From Syncephalis plumigaleata (taxonomy: Eukaryota > Zoopagomycota > Zoopagomycetes > Zoopagales > Piptocephalidaceae): a DNA stretch of 64,000 nucleotides. The position numbers and the translations under genes are program-made. The notes under the pieces are model-generated. The model made no database searches. It was not told the origin of the DNA and saw only the letters and a list, made by a program, of their open reading frames with translations. The stretch covers positions 124,001-188,000 of the forward strand of contig JAIXMF010000016.1 in the NCBI GenBank assembly GCA_025201365.1, in the 5' to 3' direction. Shown one piece after another: positions 1 to 13,956 of this stretch; positions within the stretch are counted from its first letter, which is position 1, and every line of letters begins with the position of its first letter.

Positions 1-2158
1 TTGTAATCATCATAGTAATAGTGAATACCTTAATAATATCCCATAGTAAGACTTCACCAGCTGTATTCTCTGTGAGTACCATTCGACGATCATTCAGTAT
101 ATGATACTTAATCAATCCTCGTTTACCTGAATCATCACATGTAATAATAACAGTGTTAGATTACGCTAATCAGTGAGTGTATTCCTCTATCATGTAGGAG
201 TACATACCATAAACTATAGATTCAGGTGTACTACGCAATGGTTGTGCAAACATGTAATCACTACTAATGGACACATGATCATGATCATGTACAAGTTCAT
301 GTTTTTCCATTGGTGACGATGTTTCCTCTGTTGATGTTACATCTTCTATATTAAATGTTAATGATGCATCCAGTGACGTTCTAGCGTAAGAGGCCTCTTC
401 GTGCGACACATCCTTCTACGGAAGAAAATGATAAGTGACATTCATAATACATATATAATAGCATTCTACTATTACTACTTACCCAACATCGAATATCAGA
501 ACTAGTCGTGGCTGTCCATAAATAACGATCACTACATCCTACTAACTAATAATAAGACATATATGTAAGTCATTGACTACACTCGGTATTATACACGATA
601 TCGCTACCTTATTAATACCGGATGTTTCACGTAGAATAGGTACGACCATGGCCTCCGTGTCGTCATTGTCCAACCAGTGTTTAGTAACTAGCCATCCTTA
701 CTACCGGCGTAGAAACAGCGTAGATGTGGATCCTCGCTAAATAATGACCAGATCGATTCATTGTCGCGTGTATTGTACGTGGCTACACATCGACCAGCCA
801 CCAATGACCATAGTTTAATAGTGGTATCAGAAGAAGCAGAAAGTGCCTAACATTATAACGAGTTTAGTTACTATAACAGCATCGTGTACACTTAACACTA
901 TTAATGACATACCGTACGACCATCATCACTGATTAATAGAGCACGCACTAATTCCGTATGTCCCGCCAATACTGCAACACGCTGACCGGAGCGTGGATCC
1001 CATACACGAATCAACTAGTAGATGAAGTATAGAGACATTAATGGATGACAATGGAATAGCACATTACAATGATATTATCTTACTTTATCAGGTGCACCCG
1101 CCATTAATAATTGACCATAGGGATCACATGCCAGTGCATAGACAGATGCAGCCTCGGATTTCTCAACAAATGATACTAATAAAGAGTGTATGTGTATGTG
1201 CACGATCATAATAAACAAACCAATAGATAGATAGATATGATGTTAGCACTAGTTATCGTGTAATATTCTACGGTTAGCCTACTAACCAATAGGTTGTTGA
1301 TAGGATCGTGTTCGCCTAGATCCCATACGCATACTTGTCGATCTAGTCCACCGCTTGCCACCCAGCCAGCATATCGCGGATAGACTAGTGCGCGTACATA
1401 GTCACGATGAATGGCAATAGTGCGCGTGTGTCGACCAGTTGGATCTGTATTAGGCTGCCATAACTTTACCGTTCGATCGGATGAAGCGCTCACCACTAGA
1501 TGTCAATATCGATACCGATATATAGATTAATCATGATAGACGCGCTATATCTATAATGGTGACCTACCTGAATTACCTTCATGACAAACGACAACATCAT
1601 TTACCCAATCGGCATGATGTTGACTGGCAGCATAGAGTTTAGGCGACTGATATCATAAGTAATGCGATCATTATACAAATCAATATACTTACTTTTAGTG
1701 TGTTCGCCACCAATTTATGCGATAGATCCAGTGTCGATTCACGTAATCCTGTAGCGTCTACGCTATCCGATAGTAGGGACGTGGTCATGCTACGCTGTGT
1801 TGTCGTTCATAGTGTGGTAAATCCCATGCTGCCACTACACCGTCACGTCCCGCCGTATACAGTCGTGCCGATTGTATATGTGTAGTAGTACTATGTCGTG
1901 GTGTATTGTCGTGTCGTTGTTGTCATTCTGATCTATAGCCTCCACGTCAACGACAGTATCCGTTTGCGATGAAGCGGATTCATCATCGTAGTTTATATGC
2001 AACGCCAAGGAATTAATACCCAACGAATGACCTACACCATGACCTGCTGTATTGTAAATACCCGACGATCTAGCGGATGTTGTAGATGAGTCGGCTGTAA
2101 CCGATTCACTCTGTGGAATAACGTAATTAATGCGACGTCTAGCTTGTCGTCGCTGCAT
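1..2158 (-). CDS. WDR48: WDR48/UAF1-like WD40 protein (3' end outside window)
   Basis: Multi-exon gene read right to left. It starts at the ATG at 2158-2156 ([15 protein letters not shown]), which matches the short basic leader before the Y-V-I of the WDR48 family. WD repeats are visible as [13 protein letters not shown] (about 1860-1815), [11 protein letters not shown] (near 1490), [15 protein letters not shown] (near 1370-1310) and [13 protein letters not shown] (near 1013-975). Near 105-10 a segment reads [20 protein letters not shown], then LLWDIIK; it aligns with the conserved late WDR48 segment (ILNDKRHILTKDT...YWDVLK). The C-terminus is therefore to the left of base 1. In animals and fission yeast this protein binds and activates deubiquitinases (USP1/12/46 type). 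Short introns interrupt the propeller. One base appears lost in the first exon, near 1790. The UAF1 assignment is firm; the partner enzyme is not visible. Confidence 0.88.
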
Positions 2159-3586
2159 GCTAGACAAGTAATTTCATGTACGTATAAACTAATATAATAG
2201 GAGCATAGCAATAGTAATAGAAGTAATAGTAGCAGTTACAATAATAGTAAGGCTTGCAAACACCTAATTCAGTCAAGACAGAATATAGCAATAGATTCGA
2301 CCGTAAACAAGTAACAGGAAAAAGTCATATTAAAGGGCATTTAGCTTTCATTATCAACGTATCATTGCGTTTTGCGAGTCAACGTAAATCGACCAACTAA
2401 TAATCAGTCAAGTCATACTTGAATTGAACCACTTCAATCACATTCATCGGAATCTCATTGTCATTGTCCTTTGAATCTATTTAAATGGCCGATATTTATT
2501 TCCGCCAATAATACATGTGATATTTAGGAACGCGATATGTTTTTTAAGCTAAATTATAGGTCAAGGGCAATATCGAATGTTTGCTACACGTAATAGTCTA
2601 CTGTCACTATTAGTGGAATAAAAAGTGCGTATTGATTGCAACAAAATCTACTAGCTACGTTTAAATACACTTTATTGACGCGAACGAACGACGTTAAAGG
2701 TGGAGCGTACACGTCCTCCTATCGCAGCACGCCATCAACCATCTATCTCGTTCGTTGTCTGTGGTGGTACATGTGTCCTACTCGCGACCAGTTAGTTCTT
2801 TATGAAATGAAGTGGATGTGGATATGGATATTCTTGATTGACCATTGGAGAGAGGTACAACACCAGAAGTGACCGTGCTTCCCGTATACACACACCACAT
2901 TCTCTCTCTGTCTCACTCACTATCATTTTCATATTCCTGCCATGCCTCGTACCATATAAAGTAGCCCTGTTCGCAGTGATATTCGTAACATAAAAAAGCG
3001 AACGTTGCCTCGCTTTTGTTGTTCCTTCTCGTACTATTGCCATTGCAGTTGATATCGTACTAGTACTAGTCGTAGTCGTAGTCGTAATAGTTGGTGCTGT
3101 AGTAGTCGTAATAATTGTTTTGTCGTTACGGTTTGAGCTTTGTGCTTGCTAGTTTTTTGCAACTGTTTAAAAAATTGTACAGCACGTTTTGCGCGTCGTA
3201 TTTAAGCGTACGCCTCAACCCCCCACTAGCCTCAAAGTTTTTCTCCTTCCCGTCCACACCACTCGTTTACTCGCTCACTTGCTCGCACACACACACACAC
3301 ACACACATACACGCACGCACGCACGTACTTGCCTTCGTGTCTTTCATTGAATCCAGTCTGCGTTTATCGTGTCAGTGTAATTCCGTTTGGTAGTGACGTT
3401 AACGTTCTTTTCTATCTTATTTTTTATTCATTTTGGTTAGTGCTACAGTTATTATTATTATTATTATTGTTATTGTTATTGGATTGTTGTAGTTGTTATT
3501 GCTGTTGAATTTTTATCATTTGCATGTTGCCCTTGTAGCAGTAGTTATAATAATATCGATAATAATAATAAGAATAAGGATAAGCA
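2159..3586. other. Divergent intergenic region
   Basis: Shared upstream region of the WDR48 gene (left) and the KEN-box gene (right). It holds a CA/CG-CA simple repeat at 3285-3326, T-rich tracts and short ATT/TTG repeats close to the right-hand gene. No ORF here has protein-like character. Confidence 0.5.
3285..3326. repeat. (CA)n microsatellite
   Basis: About 42 bases of CA dinucleotide passing into a CGCA tract, in the presumed promoter or leader of the 3587 gene. Confidence 0.9.
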
Positions 3587-4597
3587 ATGCCATCGGTGGA
3601 AGTTACGCTATCTTCTTCGTACGCGAGCCAAAAGTCGTTGGCCTGTTCAGATAATGCGCACCTCATTCACAAACGTGCTGTAATTGCTAGTGCTTTGCAG
3701 TTGGCCGCGCAAGCAGGTGCTACGAAACAGGCAGTACTTAATAATAATAGCAATAGCAATAATAATAATAATGCTCGTGATTGTGCTTTAATAAAAAAGC
3801 CAATCTCTGCGGTAACGACAGCAAGTCGCACACCATTGAAGACAGCGCTAGCACCCTCGCAAAAGGTGAATGCTGGCAAGCCCACAGTAGTTTCATCGTC
3901 TAAAGCGGTTCTTTCGTCTTCTCAGCAAACGAGTAGCGGCAAGTCCGCAGTCGTTCCATCAGCCAAAGTAACTTTATCACTGTCCCAACAAGTGTGCAGT
4001 GTAAAATCCGTGTTAGCTTCGCCATCCAAGAAGGTAAATGGCACAAAACGCGTATTAGCCTCGTCAAGAACGCCATCAGGTCGAGTATCCGTCGCGGTAA
4101 CTGGAGAGAAATCAACGGAACCACGTAAAAGATCGCGTGAGAATGATGCAATACTGATTGAGAATCACGTATTGCGATCTTCAGCATCAGCATCTTCACC
4201 GCCACCGATGAAGCGAGGTGTACTCACTTCAAAATCATCTAATATTACGACGCCAACCAAGCTCACTTCTGTGCCAAAAGTACGGCCCATTGGTATGCGA
4301 AAGCGTACTATTACCACTACTGCTGCTGCTCGTGTGGGTAATGGTGGTCGACGCTCTAATCCGTCCATTGTCCCACCTTCCCGTGAAACGAACACTCATA
4401 CTGATTGGTTTAATAATAAGGAAAATATACTTCCTTTTCTATCAGAACTCGCTGATATTTTCGGTCCAGAAGCGGTACAGGCTAATAAGTCGAACATTAT
4501 TGCGGCACTGGAAAAGTCCCTTCCTTCTTTGCATTCGGAAGATTTAGCAAGAATCCCCTTACAAGACATCACACGTCTGTTCCTTAATCATAAGTGA
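3587..4597 (+). CDS. Basic Ser-rich protein with KEN box and Cdk sites
   Basis: Single-exon ORF of 336 residues with an ATG start. I do not recognise a named family. A poly-Asn tract lies at 52-62. Residues about 87-150 form three imperfect repeats of about 21 residues (L-x-x-S-Q-Q/K ... GK/VK ... V-x-S-x-K). Three sites fit the Cdk consensus S/T-P-x-K: TPLK (82-85), SPSK (145-148) and TPTK (222-225). Basic clusters EPRKRSRE (178-185) and MRKRT look like nuclear signals. A KENxxP-type degron, KENILPF, sits at 278-284. A predicted helical tail (residues 284-336) follows, and ends at LFLNHK. The combination of Cdk sites, KEN box and NLS is typical of APC/C substrates that act in mitosis. It could be a securin-like or spindle protein, but that is inference. 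Confidence 0.75.
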   Translation: MPSVEVTLSSSYASQKSLACSDNAHLIHKRAVIASALQLAAQAGATKQAVLNNNSNSNNNNNARDCALIKKPISAVTTASRTPLKTALAPSQKVNAGKPTVVSSSKAVLSSSQQTSSGKSAVVPSAKVTLSLSQQVCSVKSVLASPSKKVNGTKRVLASSRTPSGRVSVAVTGEKSTEPRKRSRENDAILIENHVLRSSASASSPPPMKRGVLTSKSSNITTPTKLTSVPKVRPIGMRKRTITTTAAARVGNGGRRSNPSIVPPSRETNTHTDWFNNKENILPFLSELADIFGPEAVQANKSNIIAALEKSLPSLHSEDLARIPLQDITRLFLNHK

Positions 4598-4985
4598 GTG
4601 TAAATACAACCAATCAACCAGCCAACCAACCAGCCAAATGAGCAAGCGAGTAAGTGAGTGAGTGAGAGGAAGAAACCGTAGCTTACGTCCATCGGATAAT
4701 AGCCAAATCGATGTAGTTGTCCCCTTCTTTTTTGTTTTCCTTCGATTTTGTCAGTGTGCAGGAAATATATATAAGTGTATGGAAGTGTATTTGCTCTATT
4801 AAATAAATACACTTTTATATGTGCGTGTCTGTCTGTCTAGTGTTTAATTATACATGCATGCTTGTGTGTTGATCTAATCAACTAGTAGGTAAGGGCTATT
4901 ACGAAGTTGCAAGCAATTCTGGCATGTCTTGATGTAGCATTACATTACCATGTGCTACGTTCATTTATTTATTTTTCCTTACCGA
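4598..4985. other. 3' flank of the KEN-box gene
   Basis: It begins with a CCAAC/GAGT-repeat-like stretch at 4610-4670. A TAAATAAATACA motif near 4800 could serve polyadenylation. No gene seen. Confidence 0.4.
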
Positions 4986-5885
4986 TTAGCTAATAAACTG
5001 ACAAAAAGTATCATTATTTTTAGCAGCTAAAACTGTATTCACACTCGCGGACCAAAGCGTGCCAATCCAATTTGTACGCCAACCAGCGGTGATATCGGCT
5101 ACGGCATTCACGATATGTATGTATTCTGATGAATAAAAGTCAACAACGTTAATGACAGATACGATCAATTATTCTAGCAGTATTAATGATGCTGTCCATT
5201 TACCATCTTTTAATTGTGTTATACTAATCAACGGTAACTTAGTATTTGTAATTATACCCACTATCCCTAGTCATTCTCATAATGCGATGACATCAAATGG
5301 CTAATGCATTGCTTGTATGTTGCATTCTCAGGTGACACAACCATTTGCATATGTTTGTAAATTGTTTAATTCCAAATAGAAAAGGTATACTTCGCTTAAT
5401 GCTAAAAATATTGCGATGGTTACGCAAACTGCTATGCTAGCTTGCTACATTGTTGCAGCATTGTCTCCGTGAATCCATATCTACGTATCCCCTTTTCGGC
5501 TACGGAGCAATGTTCGTGGAATAAATGATACAATGTATTGTCGCGCATCTGATATTCCTAAAAATACCAATAGCTATGACGAAATGGGATAGCATCATTG
5601 CTCAATGATGCTAAAGTAGGCGTATTTCCATATTCTTATGGTTGATTTTCATGAAGCTATTAGCTGCAGTATATAAGTAAAGCACGAGTCATAAATTACA
5701 TAATGTTCTCCTGCGTATTCCGTAGTGTAGATATGTTGCGCATTTAGGAGAATGTACGGACTGCTAACTATAGACGTAACAATCAAACAGATAGAACTTT
5801 ACTCTTGATACAAAAAGATGATACACCCGATTATGATACTCATTACGGGTACTACAGCATTCGGTTAATATTTCCGGGTCATTTC
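4986..5885 (-). pseudogene. Decayed protein-coding relic, family unknown
   Basis: Reading the minus strand from about 5885 down to the stop at 4986-4988 gives a run of protein-like stretches in changing frames with several stops. Examples are YHNRVYHLFVSRVKFY (about 5840-5790), NTLYHLFHEHCSVAEKG (about 5550-5490), RSIPFLFGIKQFTNICKWL (about 5395-5340), LPLISITQLKDGKWTASLI (about 5235-5175) and GWRTNWIGTLWSASVNTVL (about 5090-5030). Their amino-acid balance is that of folded protein, unlike the flanking AT-rich DNA. I cannot name the family. The number of breaks is higher per length than in the neighbouring genes, so genuine decay is more likely than sequencing error. Confidence 0.4.
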
Positions 5886-6661
5886 AATTGTAATAAATTG
5901 GTCAGTTGATTGTTCATTCCATCGCTCACGTACTTTATTGTGTATACCGCTTTCTTGTCTATTAATAATTCATTGCAAAGTGTCGCCATTATCGTATGCA
6001 ATAGGGATTTTCTTTATTTCTTTATTTCTCTTTCTCTCTTTCTCTTTCCTTGTGTGTTACGACTGGCTCGTCCCCTCGAAGATAAAGAAGACAAAGGTAG
6101 GCATCAATCTAATAGCTATGCAGGGATATTCAAGTTTAGTAAGGAAATGAAAGAAAAAAGTGCACACTTGTGATAGGCAAATGTCAACGCGGCTTATGTA
6201 GGGAGTGTCACCATGTGTACACACATACACACTCTCCAATGGCAGTCATTGTGACGGGAAGCAATCCATGCAAAGCTACATGCCTGCACGGCAGTCTGAT
6301 GGATGACCCATGAACTTGGCTAGCCACCGGTTGTCTCAATGGTTATTAACCGGCTTTTGCCACTGTTACCGCCATTACTTGTTACTTGCAAACCATTTCG
6401 CGCGAGATTGTTCGCTATACTCGTTTTTTCCTATACTGCGTTATACTTGAATGTCCGTTTCCCCTTTACTTTTACTATTACTATTACAATATTAGCAGCT
6501 TCTTCTTCAATCATTAACATTGGTTTATTCATTTTAGAGCAAAGTAACCTGTTAATACGTGGTACATGATAACGCTATACTTATAGGCAGAACGTACGCA
6601 TTTTTAAGGTCCTTTTCCATTTTCATTTTGGTTACATACCGTCGGGTATAACCCTTACATT
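5886..6661. other. Upstream region of the 6662 gene
   Basis: Contains a polypyrimidine tract at about 6010-6055 and a T-rich stretch at 6470-6560. No convincing gene or RNA seen. Confidence 0.4.
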
Positions 6662-9207
6662 ATGCAACCGCACCAGTATCAGCAGCGACCAACACTCATA
6701 TCCACGAGTGTAGGAGAACACGATAAGAGTAGGAGAATGAATAGTAGTGGTAGTGGCAGTAATAACGTGAATACGACAACTTCATCGGCAGCAAATCAAA
6801 TGGCGAATCGCCGATACACTCCGCAACTATCGGGAGAGTCGTCTAATTATACGGATGCTCACTCGCAAGCTGAACGACAATGCCGTAAGAAATCATTTCC
6901 TAATATTATGCCGCGATCTCCAGTAGCAACTGCCGTGTCATCCGATGGTAATGCAATGGCTAGTTCATCAACATCGGCTGCCGCTTCAACACACACTGTA
7001 CGACCGGTCGATAGTCCGTATTTAATGCCGCAAGTTGAATCGTTCGTCAGTATTAATCCCAGTAATGAAGTTTTAGCGTTGAATCAGCAAACAAATCAAT
7101 TGCAATCACCCAGCACTTCCAAGCGGCAGTCGAAGGAACTCCGCGTCAATCCATTCGCTTCTTCGCATTTCCTCGTGAAAACCTCGCTCAAAATATACTC
7201 CCCTACCGAGGTACGTAAACCTCGATCCAACACCAATCCTGCGAGGGAATCATCCAGATCACATGAGAGACCGGAATCATCGTCGTTGTTACGCGTGAAC
7301 TCGGGCGTTTCGAAACACGCGCGCACACGTCGAGCAACGAGTCCTGCCATCGAGAGATTCGCCAATGAAAATATGGTGTCGGATTTTATAGCGGGACAAG
7401 CAGCCGAACGCTACAGCGAATACCCAACAGCGCCACCGCGTAGTTCATCGCTTACCAGTTGCACGTCAAGCAGCAAATCAATCAAAAGTTTTGTTTCGCA
7501 AAATAGCCTGGAATCGACGACAAGTACCTCGTCTAATACATCGTTAGTACGCGTGGCAGCAGCAGTTGCCGCCGTATCGAAACGTGCCGATCGACAACGA
7601 CGTAGATCCCCACGGAAGGATCGAGTCCACTGGAAACTAGCCATACAGTCGTAGGTAGTATGTCAAATGCAAATACTGTGCCTACAACACGTCGACGACA
7701 TCGTCACAGTCAGTCGGTGATAATGCCAATTAGTATTAATACTAATCTAGATGGTGGTGCTGCATTGGCAGATCTACCATTGAATCAGTTGCTTACACCG
7801 GCGGGTGTTCTACCGCTTAGTCAAATGAATCGACTCGATATTCCATTGACACTGCCGGAGATATCACCGTTCACTCCGTTCATCGATGATCGTCGATTTA
7901 GCGAGGGCGACTCTCAATCACTTATCGATATTGTAAGCCAATTCACCAGTGAACCAGACGGTAGCAATAACAGGCAAACATCGAGCAATTTAAATGCGAC
8001 ATTTAATAGCAATCAGGATGATACAGATAATAAGCAAGAAAATCATACGATAGAGAACGGTAAAAACAACACATTAACATCACAATCGGTAACGGTTAAT
8101 TTGGTTAATACACTATCGCAAACTATACCCAACTCAACACATAATAACAATAATAACAATAATAGCAGTAATAATGGCGAAGACCTTAATACACTTTCTC
8201 CCTTGTCGTCAGACAGCGATTCACCAGCAATTGGTAGTAATGGCGATGACTACACTGATGATCAATCGAATATCTGGCCAGATGCACCTAATTCGACTTT
8301 TATTTGGGATTCCTCATGTTACGGCAACAAACTAGTGGCTGAAGATACGTTGGACGTGCATAGCGACTACTACGATGCTATTTCATATCGACCAAGCGTG
8401 TCATCGCTCACATCACAGGTGTCGTCGCCCACTTGTCCCGTCTCACTTGAACAGTCCGGCGGTGGACATGAGGCAAATCAACGACATGTGCTTGTATCCC
8501 GTGGTAGATTGACTCGAACACCCGCTATCGTTAAGAAATCCGCGCGTCGATCCCTCGTGCCAATTTACGTGAAACCACCGACGACGAGTAGCAACAGGCC
8601 GAGAGTGAACGGCGCCCCCTTACATGTGAACACCGCCACTAGTCAAAATTCGAATAATGCCAACATGTCCAACATGTCCATCTCGGTGGAACCACCCACA
8701 CCGCATGCTACACCCGTGACACCTACGAGACATCAACCTCGAGGCTCGTCGTTGGATTTAGATCGAATACTCGAGCCATTCTGCGAGGCACTATTTGATG
8801 CTCATGAATTCCGAAGGGAATGCGTGTGGATGAGCGTGGCCACCAATCGAACTAGAGGCTTCCTCTTCCCTAAGCTCGCCCGAGTCGTGCGTGAAGGTAT
8901 CGAGCAAGGTCGTTTCAGTTATAATGAAAAGGCCGCGCAAAGGATGACGAAGCTGGCCGCCGAGCTTATGGGCACTTCCAAGGGAACGGTAGCCATGAGT
9001 CGAGTGACTCCTTGGGAATCGGCCACTACGACGGCAATGGCCACAACATCACTTTTACGTAGTAGTTCGTTAAGACGCGCACGTTCAGACGAGAGTCTAC
9101 AATCATCGGGTTCGGAACGAGCTATGCTACCGCATCACGCAAAGCTTAATGTTCATCAGTTAGGCGATGATCTATCGCGTAAAACAATTAAGAGTAAGCG
9201 AGTATAG
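6662..9207 (+). CDS. Large Ser/Asn-rich protein, one gene in two frames
   Basis: Two long ORFs, 6662-7654 and 7660-9207, lie end to end in different frames. Read as one gene they give about 848 residues. Restoring one C at the CCCC run at 7608-7611 turns the end of the first frame into RRRSPTEGSSPLETSHTV, which then flows straight into the second. A 53-base GT-AG intron (7602-7654) would also join them, but less well in character. The protein is mostly low-complexity Ser/Asn/Thr with RRxS-type basic patches. The only compact region is near the end (about 8755-9000): LDRILEPFCEALFDAHEFR, then TRGFLFPKLARVVREGIEQ and KAAQRMTKLAAELMG. This looks like a small helical domain that I cannot name. 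Probably an intracellular regulatory protein. Confidence 0.65.
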
Positions 9208-9827
9208 CCATTTCAATGCATTAATCATTACCGATCTACTATCATTATCCACGTACCTACTTAAAAGTATACAATCACTACATATATACTATACTATACT
9301 ATACTATATATATTTCATTTCTTAACTGTTTATAATTTACATAGCATTACTGCAATCTTTCTCTTTCTTTCTTTTTCTTCTCATTAATTCATTCGTTCAT
9401 TTGTTGATCTATTTAGAAGGCACTACTCCATCAATAATATTTGCAACAAACTGAGTATTCTCAATTAAATTGTATGTTTCTTTTCATAATAAAGATTATA
9501 ATCTTCCTATGCATCAATTTGTTACTATTCTACTACGGATGGTGTTGACATGTTTGTAATTCGAATAAATGTGATGAAAATGCATCTAGCAAGTATCATT
9601 GTCATAGTCATTGTATCGTTTTTCTCTATTAATCATTCATACTGGTTATTTTCTTGTTTGCTTAGTACACTATTGTTAGCGTAGTCTATTGAATAGTATT
9701 GTACTCGCAATTAAATGGCAAGTATATTGTTTTATTTTTATATGATTCTAAACTAAAGTAGCTTGTCGATTACTTTACAAATGACAACTAAAAGAAGACA
9801 GAAGATAAGTCGCTTGACCTTAGCCAG
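9208..9827. other. Intergenic region
   Basis: AT-rich, with a short TATAC repeat near 9285-9310 and a pyrimidine tract at 9355-9385. The true first exon of the methyltransferase gene may lie near 9714-9827. No other gene seen. Confidence 0.4.
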
Positions 9828-11002
9828 TTGCGAGTGTCGACGCATCTTCCAGCTGGTCTAGGTGAGGTGGTGGCAGCTAGCGGGTGTCAGCTCTATTCGA
9901 CACGCGAGCACACCGTCGTATCCGATGATAATGCGGAAGGAAAAGCGGCAGACCTAGATACAAACCAGGATAATGCTATTGTACAGGATCTAGCCTATGG
10001 ATTAGCCGGTAAAGTATGGGATGCAGCCTACCTCACTGCGCTCTATCTATCCATTCCTCAGTCCGTGTCGAGCAAGAGTAAAACGCGAATTACACTTACG
10101 CCACCGCCACCATTAAAGCTATTCCCATTGGCTACAAACGCATCGCATGAACATGTCTCGTTAGCAAGGGATAACATAGGAAGCAATGGACATCATCATC
10201 GTCAATCAATATCACTTCTTGAGCTAGGTAGCGGCACGGGCTATCTAGGCTTACATGTGGCACAGCAATTGTCCATGGCAGCGCAACTTTATCCGGAACA
10301 TGCTCCACGAGTTCAAGTAACGCTAACTGATCTACAAGAAGCGCAACCATTACTGCAGAGAAACATTAGGCGAGCATTGGGTAAACTAGATGTGCCAGAT
10401 ACTAGTTCCGATGGACTACTAGGCGATCGTGTTCATTTGCGTGCACGTCCATTACATTGGGGTAGTAGCGAGGATGTTGAGATGCTAAGGAAAGAACTAC
10501 CGGTAAATCAATCTAATTGGGACGTGATTATCGGATCGGATCTGGTATACTTTCCCGAATTGTACGCGCCACTTATTACAACACTCTGCGAGGTAAGTAA
10601 CCATACATTAGTTGATAACTCGAGCAATATCAATACTATGGAATACTAAGTATAAGATGAGTATAGGTTTGCTCATCCAACACCACCCTAATTATTGGAT
10701 GGCGTTGTCGTCAATTATGGCGAGAATCACCGTTTTGGGAACAATTTGGTTTATATTTCAATTTTGAAGCAGTCTGTATCAAAAGAACCACACGTACATC
10801 GACTGATTCTCCTCGAGATGAAGTGGACGACACGAGTGATATTGACGAAGAGGAGTATTTCCTGGGTGAAGAACAAGATGCATGGGTATTTGTGGCTCAT
10901 CGTAAACCAATTGCAGAACGACATGCAGCCGATGCCAATGAATCAAATCAACAAATAGATGGTCAATTGGCTCGTTTATTACTAGCAAAAATTCGTATAT
11001 AA
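9828..11002 (+). CDS. METTL21-family protein-lysine methyltransferase
   Basis: Two exons are clear: up to 10592 and 10667-11002, with a 74-base GTAAGT...TATAG intron. The Rossmann SAM-binding motif is LLELGSGTGYLGLHVAQQL (about 10218-10275). A WDAAYL motif, typical of the family, lies before it (about 10018-10035), and the acidic motif plus post-motif is DVIIGSDLVYFPELYAPLI. The second exon supplies WRESPFWEQFGLYFNF and a C-terminal WVFVAHRK strand. This is the seven-beta-strand METTL21/EEF1AKMT fold that methylates lysines of elongation factors or chaperones. The substrate cannot be told. The start is unresolved: no ATG is in frame upstream before a stop at 9789, so a short upstream exon or a lost base is needed. 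Confidence 0.82.
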
Positions 11003-11790
11003 TAACTAATAACTATAATGACTAAATAAATAAATCAACCATTATACTAGACTGTATTTACTAATGACTATAATTAATATTGAAACCTAAATCAATTTGA
11101 TAAACAATCGCGGTGTTTAATAGATGATTGCCAACTTAGAAAACACAGTTAATTTTAAACGCCGAATATCAATTACTAGGAATGGACATTGGTTGCCTAG
11201 TGTATGATTTCATGTCTCCTTTCTTTCCCTTATTAAATCGTCATCAATGTAGGCTTAACTCATTTTAAACGCAAGCAGATCCATTCATTTAACGAGTAGT
11301 GCATCAAGGTCAACTGGTCTAAGGTTGTACACAACTCACCGCATGACGAGTGTTCCCACTAAAGCAACCAAGAATGTGCGATGCATTTAGTGTGATTCGT
11401 TTCCATTTCACGCGCAAGCCTGTAAAACAACAACTCCGTCATTGCTGCATGATTTGTTCACCAATCCACACTCGCATCCATTGCATCCATGCCCTAACCT
11501 GCTCACTCACTCACTCACTCGCTTGCTTGCCTTTTATTCATGCGTACCATTCATATTTATCTATCTATCGACTGTCACCTCACATACGTACATATACGTA
11601 CACACACGCACACGCACGTACACACCCATCCACTCACTTAAACCCTACTCTCTCTCTCTCTCCCTCGCCTATTCTTAACACAATCTCGTACACTTTTGTT
11701 ATTCTCATCTGTCACATCTCGTTGTTTACTGTTATTCTAACTACATCACCAAGTGCCTCTAAATATCGCTGACCTATCGCTTCTGTAAAC
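11003..11790. other. Intergenic and leader region of the MAPK gene
   Basis: The right half (11480-11790) is strongly pyrimidine-rich, with CACTCACTCACTC and TCTCTCTCTC tracts and a mixed CA repeat at about 11585-11630. It is probably the promoter and leader of the SLT2 gene. No coding signal seen. Confidence 0.45.

Positions 11791-13956
<2,166 letters not shown>

Noticed and set aside
7602-7654. A 53-base GT-AG intron joining the two ORFs of the 6662 gene
   Set aside because: It is possible in phase, but it is shorter than the other introns. The sequence it removes reads as good Ser/Thr-rich protein once one C is restored in the CCCC run.
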